From NCBI RefSeq assembly GCF_009831415.1, contig NZ_CP043727.1, positions 4,278,001-4,342,000 on the forward strand: a stretch of 64,000 nt of DNA, read 5' to 3'. A program made the translations under genes and the position numbers. Shown in pieces: positions 1 to 8,453 of this stretch (position 1 is its first letter; each line of letters opens with the position of its first letter). This DNA comes from Yersinia canariae (GTDB lineage Bacteria > Pseudomonadota > Gammaproteobacteria > Enterobacterales > Enterobacteriaceae). The notes under the pieces were generated by a model. That model had not been told where the DNA came from. It saw only the letters and a list, made by a program, of their open reading frames with translations, and searched no databases.

Positions 1-390
1 GAAGTGTTTCATTTTCGCCAGTACCGCGTTCACTTCCGGCATCACATCTTTGCCATCAACCACAATCGGGGTATTGCTGCGGTTGCGCAGAGCAACATGC
101 AACACCGCGCGGTCTTCAGTCCGGTTGATTTTCTCACCGGAGAACATGGACTTAATCGCCCCTGCCAGATCAGTTTCTTTGGCTAGCGCTTGCAGTTTTT
201 CCATAGTTTCGCTGGTAATGCGGTTTTTGGAGAAATCCACCAGCATTTGATCATCAAAAGTCGCTGAAAACTTGTTAAAACGCTGATCGTCCTTAGCAAA
301 CAGGCTGCTGATTGTGACGTCTTTCATCTGTTCAAAGTGTTGCTGTAACGCTTTCCAGGCAGCGGTTTGACTAGGATTAATATTTTTCAT
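1..390 (-). CDS. pgi: glucose-6-phosphate isomerase, N-terminal part (cut by window start)
   Basis: The first 130 codons are present, starting at the ATG at 388-390 on the minus strand; the rest lies beyond the window. The translation begins [19 protein letters not shown] and continues with [20 protein letters not shown] and [18 protein letters not shown], which I recognise as the start of enterobacterial Pgi. The enzyme interconverts glucose-6-phosphate and fructose-6-phosphate in the cytosol. The active-site residues lie in the missing part. A purine-rich stretch (AAGAGC) precedes the start. It is divergent from lysC, as in E. coli. Identification rests on remembered family sequence. Confidence 0.93.
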   Translation of the reverse strand, partial: MKNINPSQTAAWKALQQHFEQMKDVTISSLFAKDDQRFNKFSATFDDQMLVDFSKNRITSETMEKLQALAKETDLAGAIKSMFSGEKINRTEDRAVLHVALRNRSNTPIVVDGKDVMPEVNAVLAKMKHF

Positions 391-648
391 AGCGGCGCTC
401 TTCTAGGCTTAAGGATTAATGAAACGAATACATTGATTGTATCCTGTTACCCTGTGATTGAGATCTCTTTTCTTGCGATAGGTATTATCTCTCGAAACAA
501 CATTTGATCTGCTCCGTGTTTTCCTCCCTTCCTACTCCTCCAAAGGCTATCCCATCAGGCAAATGGCGCATTGTCAGTCGATATCCAGTTAAATTAGTTA
601 TATGAAGTGACGATTTATTAAATATGAAAATACCTCATGGTCATATCG
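391..648. other. pgi-lysC divergent intergenic region, upstream part
   Basis: No credible open reading frame or RNA gene is visible here. It should hold the pgi promoter (minus strand), but I could not pick convincing -35/-10 boxes. The AT-rich stretch around 590-640 lies directly upstream of the lysC promoter. Confidence 0.5.
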
Positions 649-677
649 TTGACAGAAAGCCGATAACCCGTTATTCC
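649..677 (+). promoter_or_regulatory. putative lysC promoter
   Basis: A perfect -35 hexamer TTGACA (649-654) is followed after 17 bp by TATTCC (672-677), a weak -10. Transcription from about 684 would start just before the lysine riboswitch, which is where a riboswitch-controlled transcript should begin. The call rests on pattern and spacing only. Confidence 0.55.
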
Positions 678-708
678 TAAAGACCTACTTACGCACCATG
701 TGTGTAAG

Positions 709-894
709 CCAGAAGAGGTGCGTCGCCCAGGTAAAGTGTCGGAGGAGCCGTGATCCGCTGAAGACATTCGAGGGGGAGCGACGCCGAGACACGATGATTT
801 CGGCCATCAGCGTGTCGACTGCAGGGGCTGAATCCTCTGGGTTGTCACCAATGCCGTTCCTTGTAGGGCGGTCAACAAGGTGGAGCGCTTCTGG
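709..894 (+). promoter_or_regulatory. lysine riboswitch aptamer (lysC leader)
   Basis: The leader matches the enterobacterial lysC L-box. The closing helix P1 is CCAGAAG (709-715) with CTTCTGG (888-894). Inside are the conserved AGAGGTGCG, GTCGGAGGAGCC, GAGGGGGAGCGACGCCGAG, GGGGCTGAATCCTCTGGGTT and GTCACCA elements. A separate hairpin (CTTACGCAC/GTGTGTAAG, 689-708) precedes P1. The expression platform runs to the lysC start and carries the E. coli-like string CCTTGTGCCAAGGCTAA and the Shine-Dalgarno region CACGAGG. Known behaviour of the family: lysine binding hides the ribosome binding site and lowers aspartokinase III synthesis. A 97-codon ORF across this region is ignored. Confidence 0.95.
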
Positions 895-1007
895 GTGTAA
901 CGTAGTGTTATTTCTACGCCTGCCCCCTGACTTATCGCTCTTCCCTTGTGCCAAGGCTAATACAGATGACCACCCAAGATGGCATCCCTGACACGAGGTT
1001 TTTTTAG

Positions 1008-2393
1008 ATGATTCAAGTAGCTAACCAACAGACTCGCAGCGCCCCCTCCCCGACTGTGGTCGCCAAATTTGGCGGTACTAGCGTGGCAGATTTTGATGCC
1101 ATGAGTCGCAGCGCTGATGTCGTTTTATCGAACCCGGATGTTCGTTTGGTGATTTTATCGGCTTCAGCCGGTATCACCAATTTGTTGGTCGCGCTGGCCG
1201 ATGGTTGCGAACAGGAAACACGCGCCCTTCATTTAGATGAAATACGCCGTATTCAATACAGTATTCTCGCTCAACTCGCTAATCCGGCTGTTATCCGTGA
1301 AGAAATTGACCGCATGCTGGAGAACATTGGCATGCTGTCAGAAGCCGCCAGTCTGGCGACCTCGGCAGCATTGACAGATGAGCTGGTCAGCCACGGCGAG
1401 TTGATGTCGACATTGTTATTTGTCGAACTGTTACGCCAGCGCCAAGTGGCGGTGGAATGGTTTGATGTACGCAAAATCATGCGCACCAATGATCGCTTTG
1501 GCCGAGCCGAGCCAGATACCCATGCATTGGCTGAACTGGCTCGAACCCAGTTAGCGCCGCGCATCGAGCATGCCATCATCGTGACGCAAGGTTTTATCGG
1601 CAGCGAAAGTAAAGGACGCACCACCACACTTGGCCGTGGTGGTAGTGATTACACTGCGGCACTGTTGGGTGAAGCACTTAATGTCAGCCGCATTGATATC
1701 TGGACGGACGTTCCCGGGATTTATACCACTGACCCGCGCGTGGTTCCCGGTGCAAAACGTATTGATAAAATTGCCTTTGAAGAAGCCGCTGAAATGGCGA
1801 CTTTTGGTGCCAAAGTGCTGCATCCCGCCACCTTATTGCCAGCAGTGCGCAGTGACATTCCGGTGTTTGTCGGCTCGAGCAAAGATCCCGAGGCGGGCGG
1901 CACGCTGGTGTGCAATGAAACTTACAATCCCCCATTATTCAGAGCTTTGGCGCTGCGTCGCAAACAAACTTTGCTGACCCTGCATAGCCTGAACATGCTG
2001 CACGCACGTGGTTTTCTGGCGGAAGTCTTTAATATTCTGGCGCGCCACAATATTTCAGTGGATTTGATAACCACCTCAGAAGTGAGTGTGGCGCTGACAC
2101 TGGATACCACCGGCTCGACCTCGACCGGCGACAGCTTGCTGACCAGCTCGCTACTGACCGAGCTTTCCTCCCTGTGCCGGGTCGAAGTAGAAGAAAATCT
2201 GGCATTGGTCGCTATTATCGGTAACAACTTGTCGCAAGCCTGTGGGGTGGGCAAAGAAGTTTTCGGCGTGTTAGACCCATTCAATATTCGCATGATTTGC
2301 TACGGAGCCAGCAGCCACAACCTGTGTTTCCTGGTGCCCGGCAATGATGCAGAAAAAGTGGTGCAGACTCTGCATCACAATTTGTTTGAGTAA
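1008..2393 (+). CDS. lysC: lysine-sensitive aspartokinase III
   Basis: LysC phosphorylates aspartate in the cytosol, the first step of the aspartate family pathway (lysine, diaminopimelate, methionine, threonine). The kinase domain opens with VAKFGGTSVADFDAM at residues about 19-33, and continues with SHGELMSTLLF, RTNDRFGRAEPD and TTTLGRGGSDYTAALL. Two ACT domains follow (about 310-461), with MLHARGFLAEVFNILARHNI and the C-terminal FNIRMICYGASSHNLCFLVP. The protein has 461 residues against about 449 in E. coli; the difference is a roughly 12-residue N-terminal extension. The start is supported by GAGG nine bases upstream and by the end of the riboswitch leader. It is followed by its own terminator. 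Confidence 0.96.
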   Translation: MIQVANQQTRSAPSPTVVAKFGGTSVADFDAMSRSADVVLSNPDVRLVILSASAGITNLLVALADGCEQETRALHLDEIRRIQYSILAQLANPAVIREEIDRMLENIGMLSEAASLATSAALTDELVSHGELMSTLLFVELLRQRQVAVEWFDVRKIMRTNDRFGRAEPDTHALAELARTQLAPRIEHAIIVTQGFIGSESKGRTTTLGRGGSDYTAALLGEALNVSRIDIWTDVPGIYTTDPRVVPGAKRIDKIAFEEAAEMATFGAKVLHPATLLPAVRSDIPVFVGSSKDPEAGGTLVCNETYNPPLFRALALRRKQTLLTLHSLNMLHARGFLAEVFNILARHNISVDLITTSEVSVALTLDTTGSTSTGDSLLTSSLLTELSSLCRVEVEENLALVAIIGNNLSQACGVGKEVFGVLDPFNIRMICYGASSHNLCFLVPGNDAEKVVQTLHHNLFE

Positions 2394-2467
2394 CTGACCG
2401 TTAAATAACTAACTGTTAAATAACCAATTATTTGAATTACCAGTAAACTCGACAATATTGTTTTATA

Positions 2468-2498
2468 ACAAACCGGGCGCTTTCGTCCGGTTTTTCTT
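2468..2498 (+). terminator. rho-independent terminator after lysC
   Basis: An AAACCGGGCG/CGTCCGGTTT stem with a short CTTT-type loop is followed by a T-run (2491-2495). It lies 75 bp after the lysC stop and before the panS ribosome binding site, so it separates the two units. Confidence 0.85.
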
Positions 2499-2532
2499 AT
2501 CTCTGACACTGACGATTAAGGACACTCGCCTC

Positions 2533-3456
2533 ATGTTAGTCAAAATCACCCGGCTGTTCCCACTCTGGGCATTACTGCTCTCAGTCGCGGCCTATTTCCG
2601 CCCAACAACATTTATCGGCATCGGCCCTTATGTGGGCCCACTGCTGATGCTTATTATGTTTGCTATGGGGGTCACTCTGCGGCTGGATGATTTCAAACGC
2701 GTGTTATCGCGCCCGGCACCGGTCGCGGCGGCAACTTTTTTGCATTATTTGATTATGCCGCTCACCGCCTGGATTCTGGCGATACTGTTTCGCATGCCGC
2801 CGGATTTATCTGCCGGCATGGTGCTGGTGGGGAGTGTCGCCAGTGGAACCGCATCTAATGTCATGATTTATCTGGCGAAAGGTGATGTTGCGCTCTCCGT
2901 GACTATCTCTGCGGTTTCGACCTTGGTTGGGGTATTCGCAACCCCTCTGCTGACCCGTTTATATGTCGATGCCACCATCAGCGTGGATGTGGTCGGCATG
3001 TTAAAAAGCATCCTGCAAATCGTGGTTATCCCCATTACCGCGGGCTTGATTGTCCATCATACTTTTACTAAAACGGTTAAACGTATTGAACCTTACCTGC
3101 CTGCTATGTCGATGGTTTGTATTGTCGCCATCATTAGCGCGGTGGTCGCCGGTAGCCAAAGCCACATTGCCTCAGTCGGTTTTGTGGTCATTATTGCGGT
3201 TATCCTGCATAACGGTATTGGCTTGTTAAGTGGCTATTGGGGTGGGAAATTATTTGGCTTTGATGAGTCAACCTGCCGGACATTGGCGATTGAAGTGGGT
3301 ATGCAAAACTCGGGGCTGGCCGCCACTTTGGGTAAAATTTACTTCTCACCACTGGCCGCACTGCCGGGGGCGCTGTTCTCTGTATGGCATAACTTATCTG
3401 GCTCACTGTTAGCCGGTTATTGGTCAGGTAAGCCCGTTAAAAAAGACAGCGAATAA
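2533..3456 (+). CDS. panS: BASS-family transporter, probable ketopantoate/pantoate transporter PanS
   Basis: A 307-residue inner-membrane protein with about nine to ten hydrophobic segments. It shows bile acid:sodium symporter (BASS) motifs: [13 protein letters not shown] near residue 50, [19 protein letters not shown] near 100-118 and [14 protein letters not shown] near 255-268. The overall sequence resembles the PanS proteins of Salmonella and Yersinia, which move ketopantoate, pantoate or pantothenate; the substrate is therefore inferred from the family. The frame is open from 2458, but that part overlaps the lysC terminator. The ATG at 2533 has TAAGGA about eleven bases upstream and starts a normal first membrane segment. 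Other BASS substrates cannot be excluded. Confidence 0.8.
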   Translation: MLVKITRLFPLWALLLSVAAYFRPTTFIGIGPYVGPLLMLIMFAMGVTLRLDDFKRVLSRPAPVAAATFLHYLIMPLTAWILAILFRMPPDLSAGMVLVGSVASGTASNVMIYLAKGDVALSVTISAVSTLVGVFATPLLTRLYVDATISVDVVGMLKSILQIVVIPITAGLIVHHTFTKTVKRIEPYLPAMSMVCIVAIISAVVAGSQSHIASVGFVVIIAVILHNGIGLLSGYWGGKLFGFDESTCRTLAIEVGMQNSGLAATLGKIYFSPLAALPGALFSVWHNLSGSLLAGYWSGKPVKKDSE

Positions 3457-3565
3457 TTTGTAATCTCTATAATGCTCGGTTTATCAGGGCATGATAGGCC
3501 GTGAAAAAATTGATAAGCGGGGGAGATGTGCCGTGTGAGCGCTTATCGGTGTACTTCAGCAACTT

Positions 3566-3600
3566 CAGGAGATTGCCATGACGGCAATCTCCTTGTTATT
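3566..3600. terminator. bidirectional terminator between panS and metH
   Basis: A perfect 10-bp stem, GGAGATTGCC (3568-3577) with GGCAATCTCC (3583-3592), has a 5-base loop. On the plus strand it is followed by TTGTTATTT. It sits between the convergent genes panS and metH. Confidence 0.8.
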
Positions 3601-3609
3601 TAAGCAATA

Positions 3610-6600
3610 TTAATCAGCATCATAGCCCAAATTAGGTGCTAGCCAGCGCTCAACTTCAGCAACTGGCATCCCTTTGCGGGCCGCATAATCCTCAACCTGA
3701 TCACGCTGAATCTGTGCTACAGCAAAATATTTGCTGTCCGGATGACTGAAATACCAACCTGATACTGATGCCCCCGGCCACATAGCGTAGGATTCCGTCA
3801 GTTTCATGCCAGTGTGGGTTTCCACATCCAATAACTGCCAGATTTGGCCTTTCTCTGTGTGCTCTGGGCATGCCGGATACCCCGGTGCCGGGCGAATCCC
3901 TTGATAATTTTCCCGCACTAATTCTTCATTGCTCAGATTTTCATTGGGCGCAAAACCCCAATATACCTTACGCACCCGCTCGTGCAGGTATTCAGCAAAG
4001 GCTTCTGCCAGTCGATCAGACAACGCCTTAATCATAATTTTATTGTAATCATCATGTTGAGCATCATAGGCATCGGCCAACGCATCCTCTTCCAGCCCAC
4101 CGGTAACAGCAAAAGCGCCGTAATAATCAGCTTTACCACTGGATTTAGGCGCAACATAATCCGCCAGACAATAGTTCGGGAAATCGGTTTTCTCCGTTTG
4201 CTGCCGTAAGTGATGGCTGACCACCAGCACTTCATCACGCCGCTCATCGCGGTAAATCTCAATATCATCTCCAACACTGTTGGCTGGGAACAGGCCGACG
4301 ACCCCTTTTGGATGCAGCAAATTCTCTGCCGACAGCTTATCCAGCATGTCATTAGCATCAGCAAACAGGCGCTTAGCCTCTTCCCCGACCACCTCATCTT
4401 CCAGAATGCGCGGGTACTTACCCGCCAGCGACCAAGTCATAAAGAATGGCGTCCAGTCGATATAATTGCGGAGAGTTTCAATGCTAGCCTCCACCGCCTG
4501 CACACCTAATTTGTGCGCCACTGGCGGCGTGTAATTCTCCCAATCAATAACCGTTTGGTTATCCCGGGCAACTTGCAGGTTGACCGGTGGCGTACGCGGC
4601 TTCTTGCGGGCATGCTGGATACGGACTGTTTCATATTCTTTGCGAGTTTTCGCCACAAATTCATCGCGTTGCGTGTCTGATAACAGGGCTGAAACCACAC
4701 CAACACTACGCGAGGCATTAGAAACATAGGTGGTGGAGCCGCTGTAATTTTGCTCGATTTTAACCGCAGTATGCGCTTTGGAAGTGGTTGCGCCGCCAAT
4801 CAGCAATGGCAAGGTAAAGCCCTGGCGCTCCATCTCCTTGGCCACATTCACCATCTCATCAAGTGATGGCGTAATCAGGCCAGACAAACCAATAATATCG
4901 ACCTTTTCTTCTCGCGCGGTGCGCAAGATTTTCTCGGTCGGCACCATCACACCCAAATCAATAATTTCGTAGTTATTACATTGCAGCACCACACCCACAA
5001 TATTTTTGCCGATGTCATGCACATCACCTTTGACTGTCGCCAGCAGGATTTTGCCCGCCGTAGTGCCTTTCTGTTTACTGGCTTCAATATAAGGTCCGAG
5101 ATAGGCTACCGCTTGTTTCATCACTCGGGCGGATTTTACCACTTGTGGCAGGAACATTTTCCCTTCACCGAACAAGTCACCCACCACATTCATCCCGGCC
5201 ATCAGCGGCCCTTCGATGACCTCGATTGGCCGGTCGGCCTCCAGCCGGGCTTCTTCAGTATCCAGCTCGATAAACTCGGTAATCCCTTTGACCAGTGAAT
5301 ATTCCAGGCGCTTCGCTACCGGCCAGCCGCGCCATTCCGCTTGCTGAACCGCCACCTCATCACTTTTACTGCCACGGTATTTTTCCGCCAGATCCAACAG
5401 GCGTTCCGTACTGTCATCACGGCGATTAAGAATGACATCCTCAACCGCATCACGCAGTTCATCCGACAGGTCGTCATAAATAGCTAACTGCCCGGCATTG
5501 ACGATTCCCATATCCATTCCATTACGAATGGCGTAATAAAGGAATACCGCGTGAATAGCTTCCCGCACCGGATCATTACCACGGAAGGAGAACGAAACAT
5601 TGGAGACGCCGCCTGAAATCATGGCATGCGGCAGCTCAGCTTTGATATCGGCACAAGCTTCAATAAAGTCGACGGCGTAGTTGTTATGTTCTTCAATCCC
5701 GGTGGCGACGGCGAAAATATTCGGGTCAAAAATAATATCTTCCGGCGGGAAACCCACTGTTTCAGTCAGAATTTTATAGGCGCGGCGGCAAATCTCAATT
5801 TTGCGCGCGCGAGTATCAGCTTGCCCCTGTTCATCAAAGGCCATAACCACCATGGCCGCGCCATAGCGCCGCACCAGTTTGGCATGATGAATAAAAGCAT
5901 CTACGCCCTCTTTCATCGAAATCGAGTTGACGATGCCCTTACCCTGGATACATTTCAGGCCTTTTTCGATGACATCCCACTTCGAGGAGTCGATCATAAT
6001 CGGCACTCGGGCAATATCAGGTTCACCGGCGATCAGATTGAGAAAGCGCACCATCGCCGCTTCAGCATCCAACATGCCCTCATCCATATTGATGTCGATG
6101 ATTTGCGCGCCACTTTCAACCTGCTGGCGAGCCACATCCAGTGCTTCGCCATATTTTTCTTCTTTTATCAGCCGCTTGAAACGGGCCGAGCCCGTCACGT
6201 TAGTTCGCTCACCGATGTTAACAAACAGCGTGTTGGCATCGATTGTCAGTGGCTCCAGCCCGGCTAAACGGCAAGCGACCGGAATATCTGGCAATGGACG
6301 TGGTGCAACGCCGGCGACAGCTTTCACCATCGCGGCGATATGACGTGGTGTGGTGCCGCAGCACCCGCCGACAATATTCAAGAAGCCCGCTCGCGCCCAC
6401 TCGCCAATCTGCTCGGCCATCTCTTTGGCCTCCAGATCATATTCACCAAAAGCATTCGGCAAACCCGCATTCGGGTGCGCACTGACATAATATTCAGAAA
6501 TGCGCGATAACTCGGCGACGTATTGACGCAATTCATCTGGCCCCAAAGCACAATTGAGGCCAAAAGAAAGCGGCTGCACATGGCGCAGGGAATTATAGAA

Positions 6601-7374
6601 AGCTTCGGTCGTTTGACCTGATAGAGTGCGGCCGGAAGCATCGGTAATGGTGCCAGAAATCATCACCGGCAACAGCACACCCATGGCCTCAAACTCAGAT
6701 TCAACCGCAAAGGTGGCCGCTTTGGCATTCAGGGTATCAAAGACGGTTTCAATCATAATCAGATCAACACCGCCCTCAATCAGCGCGCGAGTCGATTCAC
6801 GATAAGCTTCAACCAGTTGATCAAAACTGACATTACGGAACGCCGGATCATTCACTTTTGGCGAGATAGACGCAGTTCGGTTAGTTGGCCCAAGCACCCC
6901 GGCGACATAGCGGGGTTTTTCTGGTGTCCGGGCAGTCCATTCATCGGCGCAGATGCGGGCCAGACGGGCAGCTTCATAGTTAATTTCAGCTGACAGCGAC
7001 TCCATCTGATAATCCGCCATGGCAATGGTGGTGGAGTTAAAGGTATTGGTTTCGAGAATATCAGCGCCAGCTTCAAGATAGGCATTGTGAATAGCAGTAA
7101 TGACTTCCGGCTTGGAGAGCACCAATAAATCATTATTCCCCTTCAGATCACTGGGCCAATCAGCAAAACGCGCGCCTCGGTAATCCGCCTCTTCCAGTCG
7201 ATAGCTCTGGATCATGGTCCCCATACCACCATCCAGCACCAAGATCCGTTGTGCTAATTGCTGATGTAATTCCTTAACCTTATTATTTGTAACTGTGTCC
7301 ACCACTGTCGCCTCTTTACCCTGTTGCCTTGCCATTATCTGATACATCTTTTGTTGTTTATTCGTATCAGACAT
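3610..7374 (-). CDS. metH: cobalamin-dependent methionine synthase
   Basis: MetH transfers the methyl group of 5-methyltetrahydrofolate to homocysteine through methylcobalamin. All four modules are visible: the homocysteine domain ([20 protein letters not shown]; zinc cysteines in [10 protein letters not shown] and GGCCGTTP); the folate domain (NVGERTNV-type segment near residue 390, [19 protein letters not shown]); the B12 domain with the [10 protein letters not shown] motif whose His is the lower cobalt ligand (about residue 786); and the C-terminal activation domain with [12 protein letters not shown] for S-adenosylmethionine. It has 1254 residues against 1227 in E. coli. The extra roughly 27 residues are N-terminal. 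Internal ATGs at codons 10 and 14 exist, but only the first has an upstream purine-rich site (AAGGATAAG). It is divergent from iclR. Confidence 0.96.
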   Translation of the reverse strand: MSDTNKQQKMYQIMARQQGKEATVVDTVTNNKVKELHQQLAQRILVLDGGMGTMIQSYRLEEADYRGARFADWPSDLKGNNDLLVLSKPEVITAIHNAYLEAGADILETNTFNSTTIAMADYQMESLSAEINYEAARLARICADEWTARTPEKPRYVAGVLGPTNRTASISPKVNDPAFRNVSFDQLVEAYRESTRALIEGGVDLIMIETVFDTLNAKAATFAVESEFEAMGVLLPVMISGTITDASGRTLSGQTTEAFYNSLRHVQPLSFGLNCALGPDELRQYVAELSRISEYYVSAHPNAGLPNAFGEYDLEAKEMAEQIGEWARAGFLNIVGGCCGTTPRHIAAMVKAVAGVAPRPLPDIPVACRLAGLEPLTIDANTLFVNIGERTNVTGSARFKRLIKEEKYGEALDVARQQVESGAQIIDINMDEGMLDAEAAMVRFLNLIAGEPDIARVPIMIDSSKWDVIEKGLKCIQGKGIVNSISMKEGVDAFIHHAKLVRRYGAAMVVMAFDEQGQADTRARKIEICRRAYKILTETVGFPPEDIIFDPNIFAVATGIEEHNNYAVDFIEACADIKAELPHAMISGGVSNVSFSFRGNDPVREAIHAVFLYYAIRNGMDMGIVNAGQLAIYDDLSDELRDAVEDVILNRRDDSTERLLDLAEKYRGSKSDEVAVQQAEWRGWPVAKRLEYSLVKGITEFIELDTEEARLEADRPIEVIEGPLMAGMNVVGDLFGEGKMFLPQVVKSARVMKQAVAYLGPYIEASKQKGTTAGKILLATVKGDVHDIGKNIVGVVLQCNNYEIIDLGVMVPTEKILRTAREEKVDIIGLSGLITPSLDEMVNVAKEMERQGFTLPLLIGGATTSKAHTAVKIEQNYSGSTTYVSNASRSVGVVSALLSDTQRDEFVAKTRKEYETVRIQHARKKPRTPPVNLQVARDNQTVIDWENYTPPVAHKLGVQAVEASIETLRNYIDWTPFFMTWSLAGKYPRILEDEVVGEEAKRLFADANDMLDKLSAENLLHPKGVVGLFPANSVGDDIEIYRDERRDEVLVVSHHLRQQTEKTDFPNYCLADYVAPKSSGKADYYGAFAVTGGLEEDALADAYDAQHDDYNKIMIKALSDRLAEAFAEYLHERVRKVYWGFAPNENLSNEELVRENYQGIRPAPGYPACPEHTEKGQIWQLLDVETHTGMKLTESYAMWPGASVSGWYFSHPDSKYFAVAQIQRDQVEDYAARKGMPVAEVERWLAPNLGYDAD

Positions 7375-7447
7375 GCTGAAAACTTATCCTTACAAACCTG
7401 TCTGTCATCCTAGCACAAGTTATCGGTGTAATGAGGCCAGTCACAGT

Positions 7448-7460
7448 TGAGACTTTTTCA
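7448..7460 (-). promoter_or_regulatory. candidate MetR site upstream of metH
   Basis: TGAG-ACTTT-TTCA matches seven of eight specified bases of the MetR consensus TGAA-N5-TTCA, in the metH-iclR divergent region 74-86 bp before the metH start. MetR activates metH in E. coli. One short match in an AT-rich region is weak evidence. Confidence 0.35.
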
Positions 7461-7472
7461 GGTAGAAAACCC

Positions 7473-7489
7473 AGCTCATCGGATGAGCA
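7473..7489 (+). promoter_or_regulatory. dyad upstream of iclR, candidate FadR site
   Basis: GCTCATC-G-GATGAGC is a perfect 7-bp inverted repeat around one base, about 70 bp before iclR. The core CTCATCGGAT also occurs, as I recall it, in the E. coli iclR promoter, where FadR activates iclR. A hairpin is unlikely because of the one-base centre, so a protein operator is the better reading. The FadR assignment is an inference. Confidence 0.4.
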
Positions 7490-7510
7490 TTTTTTCCTGT
7501 TTGCATGCAT

Positions 7511-7537
7511 AATTGAAAAACGAAAATGAGTTCCATA
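7511..7537 (+). promoter_or_regulatory. IclR autoregulatory operator
   Basis: GAAAAACGAAAATGAGTTCC (7515-7534) lies 26-45 bp before the iclR ATG. It closely follows the E. coli iclR operator as I recall it (AAAATGAAAATGATTTCC, at a similar distance from the start). IclR represses its own gene in E. coli. The ribosome binding site GAGAGG follows at 7547-7552. Confidence 0.6.
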
Positions 7538-7559
7538 ATAATAGATGAGAGGCTGATTT

Positions 7560-8399
7560 ATGGCGTTACCGATTTCGATTAAACGGGGAAAGAAACCCAA
7601 GGCAGCCGCACAAACGACCACAGCACCAACCGGTCAGGTTCAATCACTGACACGAGGCCTAAAATTACTGGAATATATTTCCGAAGCGCAGGGAAGTGTC
7701 GCACTCACAGATTTAGCACAACAGGCGGGTTTACCTAATTCTACAACTCATCGCCTGTTAACCACCATGCAACAGCAAGGTTTTGTCCGTCAGGTGGGTG
7801 ATTTGGGTCTTTGGACCATGGGCGCACACGCCTTTATTGTCGGCAGCAGCTTTTTGCAAAGCCGCAATTTGCTGGCAATGGTTCACCCCATGCTACGCCG
7901 TTTGATGGATGAATCGGGTGAGACGGTGAATCTGGCGGTACTTGATCACAGTGATTATCAAGCCATTATTATCGACCAAGTGCAATGTACCGCACTGATG
8001 CGCATGTCCGCGCCGATTGGCGGCAAACTGCCCATGCATGCCTCTGGTGCCGGTAAAGCTTTTCTCTCCACCCTGCCAGACGACCAACTGGTACAGTTAT
8101 TACATAAGAAAGGGTTACACGCTTACACCCAACATACCCGCACCAGCCCCGCCAGTCTGAAAGAGAATCTGGCGCTTATCCGCAAGCAAGGCTATTCCTT
8201 TGACGATGAAGAACATGCTCTCGGTCTGCGCTGTATCGCAGCTTGCCTGTTCGATGAACACCACGAAGCCTTTGCGGCTATTTCCATCTCCGGCCCGGTA
8301 TCGCGCATTACCGACGATCGCGTCACAGAACTTGGCGCGCTGGTCATTCATGCTGCGAAAGAAATCACTCAATCTTACGGCGGTGGTAATCGTAACTAA
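7560..8399 (+). CDS. iclR: IclR repressor of the glyoxylate (aceBAK) operon
   Basis: A 279-residue IclR-type regulator. A winged helix-turn-helix lies at about residues 28-90 (SLTRGLKLLEYISEAQ, TDLAQQAGLPNSTTHRLLTT). The effector-binding domain follows, with APIGGKLPMHASGAGKAFLS, which contacts the ligand in the family, and GYSFDDEEHALGLRCIAACL. In E. coli glyoxylate and pyruvate control its binding at aceB. The identification is supported by divergence from metH and by the facing aceBAK operon 7.7 kb away. It ends 15 bp before the longest possible atoS frame, without an intervening terminator. Confidence 0.95.
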   Translation: MALPISIKRGKKPKAAAQTTTAPTGQVQSLTRGLKLLEYISEAQGSVALTDLAQQAGLPNSTTHRLLTTMQQQGFVRQVGDLGLWTMGAHAFIVGSSFLQSRNLLAMVHPMLRRLMDESGETVNLAVLDHSDYQAIIIDQVQCTALMRMSAPIGGKLPMHASGAGKAFLSTLPDDQLVQLLHKKGLHAYTQHTRTSPASLKENLALIRKQGYSFDDEEHALGLRCIAACLFDEHHEAFAAISISGPVSRITDDRVTELGALVIHAAKEITQSYGGGNRN

Positions 8400-8453
8400 T
8401 GTACAAGCCGCCGTATGTTGACCGACAAACGGTATTGCCAGGATTTGGCCGGT

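Noticed and set aside
698..991. 97-codon frame across the lysC leader
   Set aside because: The DNA is fully explained by the lysine riboswitch. The frame begins inside P1 and has no ribosome site.
5626..6267. 213-codon plus-strand frame inside metH
   Set aside because: It is antisense to the folate/B12 part of MetH, whose protein is conserved throughout; composition follows the third-position pattern of metH. No ribosome site.
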